Program-made: the position numbers and the translations under genes
From: Gammaproteobacteria bacterium
GTDB taxonomy: Bacteria > Pseudomonadota > Gammaproteobacteria > SZUA-229
Direction of reading: 5' to 3'
NCBI GenBank assembly: GCA_011321985.1
Contig: DROB01000131.1
Location: 1-20,132 of the forward strand
DNA length: 20,132 bases
Notes under the pieces: model-generated
Database searches by the model: none
What the model was told of the DNA's origin: nothing
What the model saw: only the letters and a program-made list of their open reading frames with translations
Part shown: in pieces, positions 7,815 to 16,003 of the stretch
How the letters are laid out: each line of letters begins with the position of its first letter
Numbering within the stretch: the first letter of the stretch is position 1

Positions 7815-7884
7815 GGGTAAAACGGAAGCTTACCGTATCTGAAAGTATCTATATTGCCCGTCGTGTTCCCAGACAGTAACAGAC

Positions 7885-7927
7885 GTTAAAAAACTGTTTT
7901 TAACCACAGAGGCACGGCGACGCAGAG
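7885..7927. repeat. CACAGAG-type intergenic repeat with AT-rich hairpin
   Basis: An 8-bp perfect inverted repeat (GTTAAAAA 7885-7892, loop ACTG, TTTTTAAC 7897-7904) runs into TAACCACAGAGGCACGGCGA and CGCAGAG (7901-7927). Sequences of the form TTAACCACAGAGRCACAGAG are widespread intergenic repeats in proteobacterial genomes; I rely on memory for this. It sits in the 190-bp gap between accD and folC. The rest of that gap shows nothing I can assign with confidence. Confidence 0.5.
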
Positions 7928-8004
7928 TCCATGTTGTCAACGGCACCTGCGATGCGGTTAATCGCTTTTAATTTCAAAGACCAGCAAGGCCGATTGAGGG
8001 TGAT

Positions 8005-8880
8005 CTAACCCGTCTGCGTCGCCGGTTTATTCGATAACATCAATACCAGGCTGGCGATACGATCGCGCAGGTCACGACGATCTACCACCATATCGATCGC
8101 ACCGTGTTCCAGCAGGAACTCACTACGCTGAAAACCTTCCGGTAACTTTTCATGAACGGTCTGTTCGATCACGCGGGGACCGGCAAAACCGATAAGTGCT
8201 TTAGGCTCGGCGATGTGCACATCACCCAACATCGCAAAACTGGCGGAGACACCCCCCATCGTCGGATCAGTCAATACCGAGACATAAGGGATCTTGTTCT
8301 TGGCCAGTTTCGCTAACACTGCACTGGTCTTGGCCATCTGCATCAATGAGAACAGGGCTTCCTGCATACGCGCACCGCCCGAAGCAGAAAAACAGATAAA
8401 AGGAATCTTCTCTTCCAGTGCCGTAGTCGCCGCCTGCAGAAAACGTTCACCGACGACGGATCCCATCGACCCTCCCATAAAACGAAAATCAAACGCAGCC
8501 GCAACCACGGGCACACCTTTGACCTTTCCTTTATAGACGATCAGGGCATCTTTTTCGCCGGTGTTCTTCTGTGCCTGCAATAACCTGTCTTTGTATTTTT
8601 TGCTGTCTTTGAATTTGTATTTATCAAACGGGATCAGACTGGCTCCGATCTCTTCTGTCGTCGATTCATCTAAAAACATCTCCAGGCGTTTGCGACCAAA
8701 GACACGCATGTGATGATTACACTTGGGGCAGACCTCCAGGTTACGTTCCAGCTCTGCGCGATACAGGACCGCATTACAGGACGTACATTTAGTCCACAGA
8801 CCTTCAGGCACACCACGTTTGGTGCTGCTATCGGTCCGTATGCTCGTCGGCATTAATTTTTCAAACCAGCTTAAAGTCAT
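8005..8880 (-). CDS. accD: Acetyl-CoA carboxylase carboxyltransferase subunit beta
   Basis: Beta subunit of the carboxyltransferase that moves the carboxyl group from biotin-carried carboxybiotin to acetyl-CoA, giving malonyl-CoA for fatty-acid synthesis. It works with AccA, which is not in this window. The 291 residues are the normal length. An N-terminal zinc ribbon has Cys32, Cys35, Cys51 and Cys54 (KCTSC ... VCPKC). The crotonase-fold core follows, with FDFRFMGGSMGSVVGE, FSASGGARMQE, LTDPTMGGVSASFAMLGD and GFAGPRVIEQT. The start MTLSWFEKL is the conserved N-terminus. It follows trpA by 43 bp on the same strand, as in the conserved trp-accD-folC layout. Confidence 0.98.
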   Translation of the reverse strand: MTLSWFEKLMPTSIRTDSSTKRGVPEGLWTKCTSCNAVLYRAELERNLEVCPKCNHHMRVFGRKRLEMFLDESTTEEIGASLIPFDKYKFKDSKKYKDRLLQAQKNTGEKDALIVYKGKVKGVPVVAAAFDFRFMGGSMGSVVGERFLQAATTALEEKIPFICFSASGGARMQEALFSLMQMAKTSAVLAKLAKNKIPYVSVLTDPTMGGVSASFAMLGDVHIAEPKALIGFAGPRVIEQTVHEKLPEGFQRSEFLLEHGAIDMVVDRRDLRDRIASLVLMLSNKPATQTG

Positions 8881-8923
8881 CTATCCGTACTCATGAGGTT
8901 ATATATGTTTATTCTTACGCACA

Positions 8924-9742
8924 TTAAAGGCTATCTAACGCAAGGCGCATCAATGACAGTATATCACTGATTTCTTTGATGATTATAGTTCTTTCTGGTT
9001 CCGTTTTCCCGTCGTTTAAGGTCATCTTCTTGACGATGGCACTACCGACTACCACCGCATCGGAGCAGGAAGCCACTTTCGCGGCTGATCCAGCATCGCT
9101 GATGCCAAATCCTACCCCGATAGGTAATTCGATATGCTGCCTGATCTCGACCACTTTTTCCTCTACGCTGGACACATCCAGAGAGGCTGCACCGGTCACC
9201 CCTTTGAGAGAAACGTAATAAACAAAACCACTGGCGACATCAGCCAGTTTTTTTATACGTTCGGTGGTGCTGGTCGGTGCCAGCAAAAAGATGGGATCCA
9301 GACCCTGTGATTTTAATGCCGGTACATATTCTCCGGCTTCGACCGGTGGCATATCGACAGTTATCACACCATCGACACCACTGGCCGCTGCGCGCTCAGC
9401 GAAGCGCTGATAACCCATCACTTCTATCGGGTTGAGGTAACCCATCACGATGATGGGCGTGCTATCGTCGGTCTGACGAAAGGTCTCAACCAGTGCAAAC
9501 ACATCGCTCAGACTGGTATCGTGCTGCAAAGAGCGTTCGGCGGCTAGCTGGATAACCGGACCATCGGCCATCGGGTCTGAAAAAGGGGCGCCCAGCTCGA
9601 TGATATCCGCACCGGCTTCGACCATGGCATGCATCAGTGGCAGGGTGATTTCAGGGGTGGGGTCAGAAGCCATGACGTAAGGGATTAATGCCTTACGTGA
9701 GCGCTGTTTTAATGCTGCAAAGCAACTTGCTAAACGACTCAC
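8924..9742 (-). CDS. trpA: Tryptophan synthase alpha chain
   Basis: Alpha subunit of tryptophan synthase, a TIM barrel that cleaves indole-3-glycerol phosphate to indole and glyceraldehyde 3-phosphate and channels indole to TrpB. The 272 residues are the usual length. The catalytic residues Glu49 and Asp60 stand in ELGAPFSDPMADGP at canonical positions. Phosphate-binding glycines appear in GFGISDAG and VVGSAIV. Translation begins with GTG at 9742, overlapping the trpB stop by 4 nt (GTGA), a coupling arrangement expected for subunits of one complex. No trpC or trpD is in the window, so the pathway is split across the genome. Confidence 0.98.
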   Translation of the reverse strand: MSRLASCFAALKQRSRKALIPYVMASDPTPEITLPLMHAMVEAGADIIELGAPFSDPMADGPVIQLAAERSLQHDTSLSDVFALVETFRQTDDSTPIIVMGYLNPIEVMGYQRFAERAAASGVDGVITVDMPPVEAGEYVPALKSQGLDPIFLLAPTSTTERIKKLADVASGFVYYVSLKGVTGAASLDVSSVEEKVVEIRQHIELPIGVGFGISDAGSAAKVASCSDAVVVGSAIVKKMTLNDGKTEPERTIIIKEISDILSLMRLALDSL

Positions 9743-10968
9743 AATTCTATCCCTTCGATTTTGGCGATGGTATTGATGTCTTTATCTCCTCGACCGGACA
9801 GGTTAACGATGATGCGCTGCTCGGGCTCCATGGTCGCAGCCAGCTTCATGCCATAGGCGACCGCATGACTGGACTCCAGCGCAGGGATGATACCTTCGAC
9901 ACGCGTCAATGTATGGAACGCAGCAAGTGCCTCATCATCGGTAGCGGCATCATAGTTGACACGACCGATGTCTTTTAACCAGGCATGTTCAGGGCCGACA
10001 CCGGGATAATCCAGCCCGGCAGAAACAGAATGTGTCTCGATGATCTGCCCGTTTTTATCTTCCATCAGGTAGGTACGGTTACCATGTAACACGCCAGGGC
10101 TGCCGGCACATAACGGCGCTGCATGTTTGCCACTGTCTACGCCCAGACCACCGCCTTCCACACCGTACATCGCCACGGAACGGTCTTCCAGGAAGGGATG
10201 GAATAAACCGATCGCGTTGGAGCCACCACCGATACAGGCGACCAGTGCATCGGGCAGACAACCGCACTGGGTCTGCATCTGCTGTTTTGCTTCACGACCG
10301 ATGATGGCCTGAAAATCACGGACCATGGCAGGATAAGGGTGTGGGCCGGCGACCGTACCGATGATATAAAAGGTATCATCGACATTGGTTACCCAGTCAC
10401 GCATGGCCTCGTTGAGTGCGTCTTTCAGGGTTTTTGAGCCGGACTCGACTGCGACGACCTTTGCACCCAGTAATTTCATGCGATAAACATTCGGTGCCTG
10501 GCGAACGATATCTTCGGCCCCCATATACACCACACATTCCATACCGAAACGCGCCGCCACCGTTGCTGATGCCACACCATGCTGGCCCGCACCGGTCTCT
10601 GCGATGATACGTTTCTTACCCATCATCTTCGCCAGCAGTCCCTGACCGATGGTGTTGTTTATCTTGTGTGCACCGGTGTGATTAAGGTCTTCACGTTTAA
10701 GAAAAATCTGTGCACCGCCGACTTTCTCCGTCAGTCGTTCGGCAAAATATAAAGGACTGGGGCGACCGACATATTGTGCCAGATCGGCATCGAACTGCGC
10801 CTGAAAATCGGCATCGGTGCTGATTTTTTCGTAGGCATCACGTAACTCATCCAGTGCCTGCATCAATGTTTCGGAAGCGAAGATGCCACCGTAGATACCG
10901 AAGTGGCCGTGCTCATCGGGCATCGAAGTGTAATCGATATCGCCTAAATTTTTATCTGACTGTGTCAT
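9739..10968 (-). CDS. trpB: Tryptophan synthase beta chain
   Basis: PLP-dependent beta subunit that condenses indole with serine to give tryptophan. With ATG at 10968 it has 409 residues, near the usual 400. The PLP-binding lysine is Lys102 in HTGAHKINN, the catalytic glutamate is Glu124 in AETGAGQHG, and the PLP phosphate loop GGGSNAIG is at 247-254. The frame stays open with further ATGs up to 11019, which would add 17 residues (MHHMMNAILKNDILNRV). I prefer 10968 because MTQ fits known TrpB starts and a short AGAG precedes it, whereas the upstream ATG has no visible ribosome site. The evidence for either start is thin. The gene overlaps trpA by 4 nt and lies downstream of trpF, separated by a repeat-bearing gap. 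Confidence 0.96.
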   Translation of the reverse strand: MTQSDKNLGDIDYTSMPDEHGHFGIYGGIFASETLMQALDELRDAYEKISTDADFQAQFDADLAQYVGRPSPLYFAERLTEKVGGAQIFLKREDLNHTGAHKINNTIGQGLLAKMMGKKRIIAETGAGQHGVASATVAARFGMECVVYMGAEDIVRQAPNVYRMKLLGAKVVAVESGSKTLKDALNEAMRDWVTNVDDTFYIIGTVAGPHPYPAMVRDFQAIIGREAKQQMQTQCGCLPDALVACIGGGSNAIGLFHPFLEDRSVAMYGVEGGGLGVDSGKHAAPLCAGSPGVLHGNRTYLMEDKNGQIIETHSVSAGLDYPGVGPEHAWLKDIGRVNYDAATDDEALAAFHTLTRVEGIIPALESSHAVAYGMKLAATMEPEQRIIVNLSGRGDKDINTIAKIEGIEL

Positions 10969-11085
10969 AACTCTATTCAATATGTCATTCTTTAAAATCG
11001 CATTCATCATGTGGTGCATGAGAATGTGGGGTAATGCTACAAACCCGTCGGGCGCTTTGCTCTAGTTGTTTGCAACACAATTTGC

Positions 11086-11126
11086 CTGAGCTAAACCTTT
11101 ATCGCGGAATACATTCCGCTCCTACA
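11086..11126. repeat. Half copy of a REP-like palindrome
   Basis: TCGCGGAATACATTCCGCTCCTACA-like right arm (11102-11126) plus the preceding CTAAACCTT region (from about 11086) closely match the right half of the palindrome at 18409-18479; the 25-nt arms differ at one position. The matching left arm is missing here, so no long stem can form. It lies in the 181-bp gap between trpF and the chosen trpB start. The family resembles the TGTAGGAGC REP elements of pseudomonads. Confidence 0.6.
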
Positions 11127-11149
11127 GGTAGTGGCGTGGTTGAGGTGCC

Positions 11150-11782
11150 TTATGGTTCTGCTGAAGCCACCTGTTGCATAAATTCGACTATTTTATCTTT
11201 ATCTTTTATGCCTGGTGCGCGTTCTACGCCACTGCTGACATCCACCGCAAAAGGTCGAACGATCTCGATAGCCTGTTTCACGTTCTTAGCCGTTAATCCA
11301 CCTGCGAGGATGACCGGCTTTTTTATAGCACCGATAGCCGACCAGTCAAAACTCTCTCCTGTACCACCGGCTTCACCCGGTGCATGACCATCGAGTAGCA
11401 GGGCTTTTGCTGACCGGTATTTTTTTTCGCTGGCGATCAGGTAACCGGCATCACAATGCGCGGCCTTCATACCCAGTGCTTTTATATACGGCCGGTTAAA
11501 CTGTTCACAAAATGCTGCCGGCTCACTGCCATGGAACTGGATGAGGTCGATCTCAACCGCGTCTATTATCGACAGGATCGTCGGCTCATCAGCATCTTTA
11601 AATAATGCAACGCGGCTGACGAATGCGGGTATCGACTGAGTTATCGCTTCTGCCTGTCCGTCGCTCACGAAACGCGGGCTTTTCTCGTAAAAAACCAGAC
11701 CGATCGCATCCACACCCGCTTCGACCGCAAGCCGGGCATCTTCACTCCGGGTGATGCCGCAGATTTTAACACGTGTACGCAT
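11150..11782 (-). CDS. trpF: Phosphoribosylanthranilate isomerase
   Basis: Cytoplasmic TIM-barrel enzyme of tryptophan synthesis that carries out the Amadori rearrangement of N-(5-phosphoribosyl)anthranilate to CdRP. The 210 residues are the usual length for a stand-alone TrpF. The start MRTRVKICGITR carries the catalytic Cys8, and Asp131 in LLLDGHAPGEAGGTG is the expected general acid. The phosphate-binding motifs ILAGGLTAKNV and DVSSGVE follow. It is not fused to trpC, unlike in enterics. It lies downstream of truA by 44 bp and upstream of trpB, the common truA-trpF-trpB order. A GAGG sequence stands about 13 nt before the ATG. Confidence 0.97.
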   Translation of the reverse strand: MRTRVKICGITRSEDARLAVEAGVDAIGLVFYEKSPRFVSDGQAEAITQSIPAFVSRVALFKDADEPTILSIIDAVEIDLIQFHGSEPAAFCEQFNRPYIKALGMKAAHCDAGYLIASEKKYRSAKALLLDGHAPGEAGGTGESFDWSAIGAIKKPVILAGGLTAKNVKQAIEIVRPFAVDVSSGVERAPGIKDKDKIVEFMQQVASAEP

Positions 11783-11826
11783 AAATGATTACAAGCCTCA
11801 AAAATTAGACGATTTAACGACGACCA

Positions 11827-12618
11827 TCAGAAGATATCCGGCAACCAGCCACTGTCAGGTAAGCCGTATTCTACCGGGTATTCTACATTAACCAGATACA
11901 GACCGGCGGCCGATGCAGTCATGCCAGCACATTTTCTGTCCTGCCCCTGCAATACTGTCTGTATCCAGCCGGCTTCCTGTTCGCCGCGGCCGACCACCAT
12001 CAGACTGCCCATGATATTTCTTACCATATGATGCAGAAAAGCATTGGCCCTGATATCCAGTATGATGTAATCACCCACACGTTTGACACTGATAGCCTGC
12101 ATCTCCCGTATCGCATGTTTAGCCTGACATTGTGAAGCCCGAAAAGCCGAAAAATCATGCTCACCCATCAGGTACTGTGCCGCTTCATGCATTACCGTCT
12201 GGTCGAGACGTTCGAACGACCAGGCGACATTGTGCTGAAAGATCGCTGGCCTGACTCTTCGGTTAAATAATATATAGCGGTAGCTGCGTGAGACTGCGCT
12301 GAAGCGGGCACTGAATGTATCACTCACTTCGCGTACCCAGTGGATCGAAATATCTCGCGGTAAGTTGGTATTGCCGCCTAACATCCAGGCTTTTAATTCC
12401 CGTTGTACTGCTGTATCAAAATGCACCACCTGTCCGGTAGCATGCACACCGGTATCAGTACGCCCGGCGCAGGTTAACCGCACCGTTTCATCAGCCACCT
12501 TCGATAGTGCTTTTTCCAGTTCGTGCTGCACGGTCCGCGTGCCTTCTGACTGCATCTGGTAACCACAGAAGTGGCTTCCATTGTATTCGATGCCAAGAGC
12601 GATTCTTTGTTTACTCAT
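11827..12618 (-). CDS. truA: tRNA pseudouridine(38-40) synthase
   Basis: Converts uridines 38-40 in the anticodon stem-loop of many tRNAs to pseudouridine. The 263-residue protein shows the TruA fold. It begins with RIALGIEYNGSHFCGYQMQ, carries the catalytic Asp55 in CAGRTDTGVHATGQV, and has RSYRYILFNR and FLHHMVRNIMGSLMVVG in the second half. The length is normal. The fimV terminator lies 80-100 bp upstream, so truA needs its own promoter within 12619-12690; I could not pick one with confidence. It probably heads a transcript running into trpF and perhaps trpB-trpA. Confidence 0.97.
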   Translation of the reverse strand: MSKQRIALGIEYNGSHFCGYQMQSEGTRTVQHELEKALSKVADETVRLTCAGRTDTGVHATGQVVHFDTAVQRELKAWMLGGNTNLPRDISIHWVREVSDTFSARFSAVSRSYRYILFNRRVRPAIFQHNVAWSFERLDQTVMHEAAQYLMGEHDFSAFRASQCQAKHAIREMQAISVKRVGDYIILDIRANAFLHHMVRNIMGSLMVVGRGEQEAGWIQTVLQGQDRKCAGMTASAAGLYLVNVEYPVEYGLPDSGWLPDIF

Positions 12619-12669
12619 GTGTATTTCTTTACGACCACTGCCAGTTCAAGTTTAAACTAATACATTTAA

Positions 12670-12687
12670 GCTGAAATTGATTTCAGC
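12670..12687. repeat. Small perfect hairpin next to the fimV terminator
   Basis: GCTGAAA (12670-12676), loop TTGA, TTTCAGC (12681-12687): a perfect 7-bp stem lying directly beyond the T-run of the fimV terminator on the minus strand. On the plus strand it is followed by AATAAAAAA. It could be a backup terminator stem or an operator-like site in front of truA; neither role is shown. Confidence 0.4.
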
Positions 12688-12690
12688 AAT

Positions 12691-12720
12691 AAAAAACGCC
12701 AGTCTGATCGCAGACTGGCG
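12691..12720 (-). terminator. Intrinsic terminator after fimV
   Basis: Read on the minus strand, a perfect 10-bp stem (CGCCAGTCTG 12711-12720 with its complement 12697-12706) closes a CGAT tetraloop and is followed at once by six T residues (12691-12696) and more A/T. It starts 30 bp after the fimV stop and ends fimV transcription, separating it from truA. Confidence 0.9.
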
Positions 12721-12749
12721 CCATGTATTCTACCTCTATTCAGAGCGGT

Positions 12750-15700
12750 CTAGCCCAGTTTTGACATCAGTTCACTGGCTTCCTGTTTTTGCTCATCACT
12801 GCCTTCGGCCAGCACCTCTTCAAGTATGCCCCGGGTTCCTTCATGGTCACCCATATCCAGATAGGCACGAGCCAGATCCAGCTTGGTACTGATCTCATCG
12901 ACATCATCCAGGCTCGAAAGGTCAAAATCATCTTCGTCTTCATCATCAACATCGCCCAATTCTATCTCAGGCTCACTTTCGGGTTCACTGATCTCTTCGG
13001 CGACGACCGTATCATCACTCACTCCGATATCCAGTGCTTCTGCTTCTTCAGTCAGATCAAGTACAACTTCCTCTTCTACTTCGTCACCCGCAGCTGCCTC
13101 AGCAGAATCTTCGATTTCATCCAGCCCAAAGTCAAGATCGATCTCTGTATCGCCACCTTCTGCCACTTCGTCATCCAGGCCGATATCCAGATCACTCAGA
13201 TCTATCTCTTCACTCGCACTTTCGACGACCTCTTCTTCGATATCGATATCCAGCTCTGAGGCATCGATATCCAGCGAGAATTCATCTTCATCGTTATCAC
13301 TTTCTTCTTCCGCCTCTGTTTCACTCAGATCAAATTCGAGATCGCCCGTACCCGCAGCCACGGTATCATCTATTTCAGGCAACTCTTCCGGCAGTTCATC
13401 GAGTGATTCATTATCCAGCCCCAGGTCAGCTAACGTGTTGCTGTCTTCATCGTCGTCGCCACCCAGATCAAAATCCATTTCCGGGGTTTCCGACGAGAGA
13501 ACGCCGATGCCAGATACCACCTCACCGATCATGCTGCCCTGGAACATCGGGTTATCTGCACACAGATCCTGCCCCATTGCCGCTACTTTTTTCCAGGCAG
13601 AAGAATTCTCTTCGACCCGTGATTTAAGATCTGTCGCTGTTTTCACAAAAGCATCCGGATCTTTGCTGGCATAATGTGTCTCTGCCAGTTTTACTCGATA
13701 ATCTTCTCTGTCAGGGTTATCTTCGATGGCCTGTGCCAGCAGCTCTTCGGCCTGTTGGTAGATGCCATATGCCAGATAGACGTCTGCTTCAGCAATCACA
13801 TCATCACGTGCCTCATCATCCTCGACAGCACTTTCATCAGGCTCTGTTATTACCGTGTCATCCACGGAGTCCAGGATCATCGTCGAGTCAGAGTCAAATT
13901 CATCGGTAGCTTCGTCTGAGCCAGCTTCGGCCTGTACATCTCCAGCCGTTTCTTCGGCTATATCGTCAGCCAGGCTTTCCAGATCATCGAAGCCATTGAC
14001 GACCTCAGAAGTTTCAGCTTCGGCTGATGCTTTACGACGTTTGAAAATCAGAGCGATCAATGCCGTGATCAATAAGAGACCACCGCCTGCCGCCGCAAGC
14101 ATCATCGGATTATTTAATAGTTTACTCAGCAGATCCGTCGGTCCATTATCCACGAGTTGAGGTTGTACCGGAGTCACCGGTGCTTCAGGTGCTTCCTGTA
14201 CCGGCATCTCTGTGTCGGCTTCGCCACCGGTTTCATCGACGAATACTGCTGCTTCCGTGCCATCTTCAGCCTCACCTTCTTCAGCGATCACTTCATCCTT
14301 CATCGCCTCAGCAAGGACTTCTTCATCCGTCATACCCGCGTAAATATCTTCTTCTGCAGCAGCGGAATCTGATCCTTCTTCTACCACCACCTCTTCGGTA
14401 TCACTCACGACCTCATCGACTGGCATTTCTTCTGCCGGCTCTTCTGTCGACATTCCAGGCATCTGTGTCGGCGATTGCATTTCTGCTAACTCAGTATCTT
14501 CTATCGATAACATACCCTTCATCTTATCGACATGTTTCTGCAGGGTATCGACACGCTGTTGCAGTGCTTCTTTTTCGACAAGACCGGTTTCAACTTTTTC
14601 TCTGGCCAGTGCCAGTTCCGCGCGAAGCTCCTTAGCACTCATCTGTGTCGGATCTTTTCCGCTCATGGTCGAGCTACCGGAACCCGCGCTGACGATTTCC
14701 AGATAGGCATCGTCCTGAGCTGTTGCTGAACCACCCTCTGTGGCCATGCCATCATCCGCCATGCCGTCTGCTTCCATCGCAGAAACCGGCTGACTGCCCG
14801 ACTGCGCCTGCTGATACTGCCGCCAGAGTGCAGATTGTTCACGGACCAGTGCCAGTGCTTCCTGCTGGCTTATCGAGGCTATCTGGTCGTAGTCGGGCAC
14901 ACGTAATATGTAACCACGTTTGAGACCATTAATATTTTCATTGATGAAAGATTCTGGATTCGCGCGTAACATGGCGACCATCATCTGTGGCACTGTGATA
15001 CTTTGATCAGGACGCATGGCATCCGCCAGGCTCCACGCTGTATCACCCGCTTTAATCTTGTAACTACCCGTCGGCTGATTGATCGATGTCTGTTGCTGCA
15101 GTACCGGAGCGGGTATCCAGGTCGATTGCGGTTGAGGTACGACCTGAGCCGGTGCCTGATTCTGCCCGGTGGGTGCTATCGATGCAGACGATGCAGGTCT
15201 GGCAGATGCCGACATACCGGGCGTAACGACCGGTACTACATTCGTGCTGCCTTCGGATGTGGGACGAAACCCGGCATTACTGGACGCACCTCCCTGAGCG
15301 GCAGCAGGTGCGGCACTGGCAGGTTGTGTCATAAACACCGGAGGATCGAGTAATATGGTGTATTCTCGTAACAGGTGACCGTTGGGCCAGTCGATCTCGA
15401 TCAGAAAATTTAAAAACGGTTCACGGATAGGGCTACTCGAAGTAACTTTGATGTGGGGAACACCATCGACGATGACAGACTTAAAGCGCAGATCATTGAG
15501 CAGATAGGGACGATCCAGACCTGCGCGAGTAAATTGTTTACGCGATGCCAGTTTGATGATTATCGTTTCTGAATCTTCGGGTGCTGCAGACAATAATTCG
15601 ATATCTGCATTTAATTTTTGATTAAGTGCCGAATTAACTTCGATTTCACCCAGACCCAGGGTGAACCCTGCATTAGGTATTAATAATGCCGCGGCGATGA

Positions 15701-15752
15701 CGGCTCCAAGCAATTTACGCGAAGGTAATTTACGAGATGGTAATTTACGCAC
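12750..15752 (-). CDS. fimV: FimV/HubP-type polar landmark protein with LysM domain
   Basis: A 1000-residue protein of the FimV family, which anchors polar assemblies such as type IV pili and chemotaxis machinery and binds peptidoglycan. In order: a signal peptide (about 1-31) and the conserved FimV N-terminal domain (LGLGEIEVNSALNQKLNADI, to about 140). Then a Pro/Ser/Ala linker, a LysM domain (about 229-287, GSYKIKAGDTAWSLA), and a coiled coil (about 371-417). One membrane segment (about 550-570, ending KRRK) is followed by a long acidic cytoplasmic part with a TPR-like section (DVYLAYGIYQQAEELLAQAI), and the conserved FimV C-terminus (about 950-1000, TKLDLARAYLDMGDHEGTRG). The start codon is GTG at 15752 with AGGGG about 8 nt before it. 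The first codons contain a 15-bp tandem repeat. It sits between asd and truA, the usual fimV locus. Confidence 0.93.
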   Translation of the reverse strand: MRKLPSRKLPSRKLLGAVIAAALLIPNAGFTLGLGEIEVNSALNQKLNADIELLSAAPEDSETIIIKLASRKQFTRAGLDRPYLLNDLRFKSVIVDGVPHIKVTSSSPIREPFLNFLIEIDWPNGHLLREYTILLDPPVFMTQPASAAPAAAQGGASSNAGFRPTSEGSTNVVPVVTPGMSASARPASSASIAPTGQNQAPAQVVPQPQSTWIPAPVLQQQTSINQPTGSYKIKAGDTAWSLADAMRPDQSITVPQMMVAMLRANPESFINENINGLKRGYILRVPDYDQIASISQQEALALVREQSALWRQYQQAQSGSQPVSAMEADGMADDGMATEGGSATAQDDAYLEIVSAGSGSSTMSGKDPTQMSAKELRAELALAREKVETGLVEKEALQQRVDTLQKHVDKMKGMLSIEDTELAEMQSPTQMPGMSTEEPAEEMPVDEVVSDTEEVVVEEGSDSAAAEEDIYAGMTDEEVLAEAMKDEVIAEEGEAEDGTEAAVFVDETGGEADTEMPVQEAPEAPVTPVQPQLVDNGPTDLLSKLLNNPMMLAAAGGGLLLITALIALIFKRRKASAEAETSEVVNGFDDLESLADDIAEETAGDVQAEAGSDEATDEFDSDSTMILDSVDDTVITEPDESAVEDDEARDDVIAEADVYLAYGIYQQAEELLAQAIEDNPDREDYRVKLAETHYASKDPDAFVKTATDLKSRVEENSSAWKKVAAMGQDLCADNPMFQGSMIGEVVSGIGVLSSETPEMDFDLGGDDDEDSNTLADLGLDNESLDELPEELPEIDDTVAAGTGDLEFDLSETEAEEESDNDEDEFSLDIDASELDIDIEEEVVESASEEIDLSDLDIGLDDEVAEGGDTEIDLDFGLDEIEDSAEAAAGDEVEEEVVLDLTEEAEALDIGVSDDTVVAEEISEPESEPEIELGDVDDEDEDDFDLSSLDDVDEISTKLDLARAYLDMGDHEGTRGILEEVLAEGSDEQKQEASELMSKLG
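15712..15750 (-). repeat. 15-bp tandem repeat in the fimV signal-peptide codons
   Basis: About 2.6 copies of a 15-bp unit (15712-15726, 15727-15741, 15742-15750) encode the repeated RKLPS in the N-terminus MRKLPSRKLPSRKLLG. Being a multiple of 3, unit gain or loss would keep the frame and only change the number of positive charges in the signal-peptide n-region. Confidence 0.75.
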
Positions 15753-16003
15753 TGGTGAGTCCCCTTTTCATCCTGTTACCACCTGTTTATATGTTTCTAA
15801 GCAGAACATCTCAAACAAGCATTAACCCAGATTTATTCTTATTTTTTAAATAGTTACACAGGATAAGCAATCATTCAACGGCATGCTTCTGTGTCCGGAA
15901 TACCGTCCAGTCAGACAACACTCACGAACAAAACCTGATGCAATAACACCCTGCAGTAACTATTATTAATAACATACTTTAAGTATGCAGATATAACTAT
16001 AGG
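15753..16003. other. Intergenic region between asd and fimV
   Basis: 251 bp without a gene. It must hold the fimV promoter unless fimV is read from asd. AT-rich minus-strand candidates exist near 15835-15880, but none matches the consensus well enough to call. Near the asd stop there are two short inverted repeats: CATACTT-T-AAGTATG (15973-15987) and a 6-bp pair at 15992-15997/16003-16008. Neither has a T-run, so I do not call a terminator. Confidence 0.4.

Noticed and set aside
12883..13674. A long serine-rich open frame on the plus strand
   Set aside because: It is the antisense shadow of the acidic, Asp/Glu-rich part of fimV: GA-rich codons read backwards give Ser codons and few stops. 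No ribosome site or family resemblance.
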